DNA from: Acidobacteriota bacterium
Lineage (GTDB): Bacteria > Acidobacteriota > Blastocatellia > Pyrinomonadales > Pyrinomonadaceae
Direction: 5' to 3'
Assembly: GCA_963169175.1 (NCBI GenBank)
Contig: CAUJFK010000189.1
Span: 1-5,350 of the forward strand
DNA: 5,350 bases
The notes under the pieces were generated by a model. The model did no database searches. It saw only the letters and a program-made list of their open reading frames with translations, and had not been told where the DNA came from. Of this stretch, positions 5,175-5,350 are shown one piece after another. A program made the translations under genes and the position numbers. How positions within the stretch are numbered: position 1 is the stretch's first letter; every line of letters starts with the position of its first letter.

Positions 5175-5350
5175 CTATTGTTCCATCTCAAATTCCTGTT
5201 GCGGCATGTCCTTTTGTTTGAGGATCCGATCCAGGTTCTCGCTGCATTCGGAGCTTCGGGAGGCGAGCTGCAGATCGGCTTGGGCGAGTTCGTCCTTGGC
5301 CTGATGGAATTCGTCAGCGATATGCAAGGCGGCGAGGATCGCCACCTTTA
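5175..5350 (-). CDS. zapA: cell division protein ZapA, C-terminal part (cut by window edge)
   Basis: The last 57 residues and the TAG stop (5177-5175) are visible; the N-terminal, FtsZ-binding head lies beyond position 5350. The visible chain opens with KVAILAALHIADEF, matching the hallmark segment of ZapA (hydrophobic helix ending in ALxxADEL), and continues as a Gln/Glu/Lys/Leu-rich coiled coil typical of the ZapA C-terminus. ZapA is a small cytoplasmic protein of about 90-110 residues that bundles FtsZ protofilaments at the Z ring. The 6S RNA gene follows on the same strand, the linkage known in E. coli, which strengthens both calls. The full length and start cannot be judged here. Confidence 0.85.
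   Translation of the reverse strand, partial: KVAILAALHIADEFHQAKDELAQADLQLASRSSECSENLDRILKQKDMPQQEFEMEQ

Noticed and set aside
4972..5304. 110-codon plus-strand open frame opposite zapA
   Set aside because: It is antisense to the clear ZapA coding frame and includes the CACGAA array; composition is not protein-like.

Overview
The window reads as chromosomal DNA of a moderately GC-rich bacterium, most likely an Acidobacteriota member (Blastocatellia/Pyrinomonadaceae-like). The main pointer is a secreted protein that fits the 'VWFA-related Acidobacterial domain' family. Intergenic gaps rich in short-period degenerate repeats fit the same picture. The taxonomy is inference; nothing in the window (for example rRNA) proves it.

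Layout. 1-226: gene-poor leader holding a 5 x 7-nt tandem repeat, a possible promoter and a strong ribosome binding site; the first 40 nt may be the tail of an upstream gene. 227-2123 (+): a two-gene unit, an IolI-like TIM-barrel isomerase followed by a Gfo/Idh/MocA dehydrogenase. Their 82-nt gap is almost entirely a perfect-looking stem-loop built from 8-nt CACAGAGA-type units. 2124-2287: spacer with CCTTTGTGT repeats and a candidate promoter. 2288-2773 (+): small double zinc-ribbon membrane protein with a LITAF-like C-terminus. 2777-3736 (-): secreted VWFA-related protein, convergent with the previous gene at only 3 nt. 3737-3861: divergent promoter region. 3862-4686 (+): two-TM protein with a long cytoplasmic coiled coil, family unknown, possibly leaderless. 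4706-4921 (-): a 6S RNA gene (ssrS) with an extended -10 promoter. 4922-5174: spacer with CACGAA repeats. 5175-5350 (-): C-terminal end of zapA, cut by the window edge.

Functional links. The isomerase/dehydrogenase pair probably acts on an inositol-like or other keto-polyol/sugar substrate: an NAD-linked oxidation plus an isomerisation. zapA followed by ssrS on the same strand reproduces the arrangement known from enterobacteria such as E. coli and independently supports the 6S call. The zinc-ribbon, VWFA and coiled-coil genes show no obvious shared pathway.

The strongest non-protein signals are the 6S RNA and the fact that four separate intergenic gaps each carry a different short-period repeat. 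I found no CRISPR array, tRNA, rRNA, transposase or defence system.
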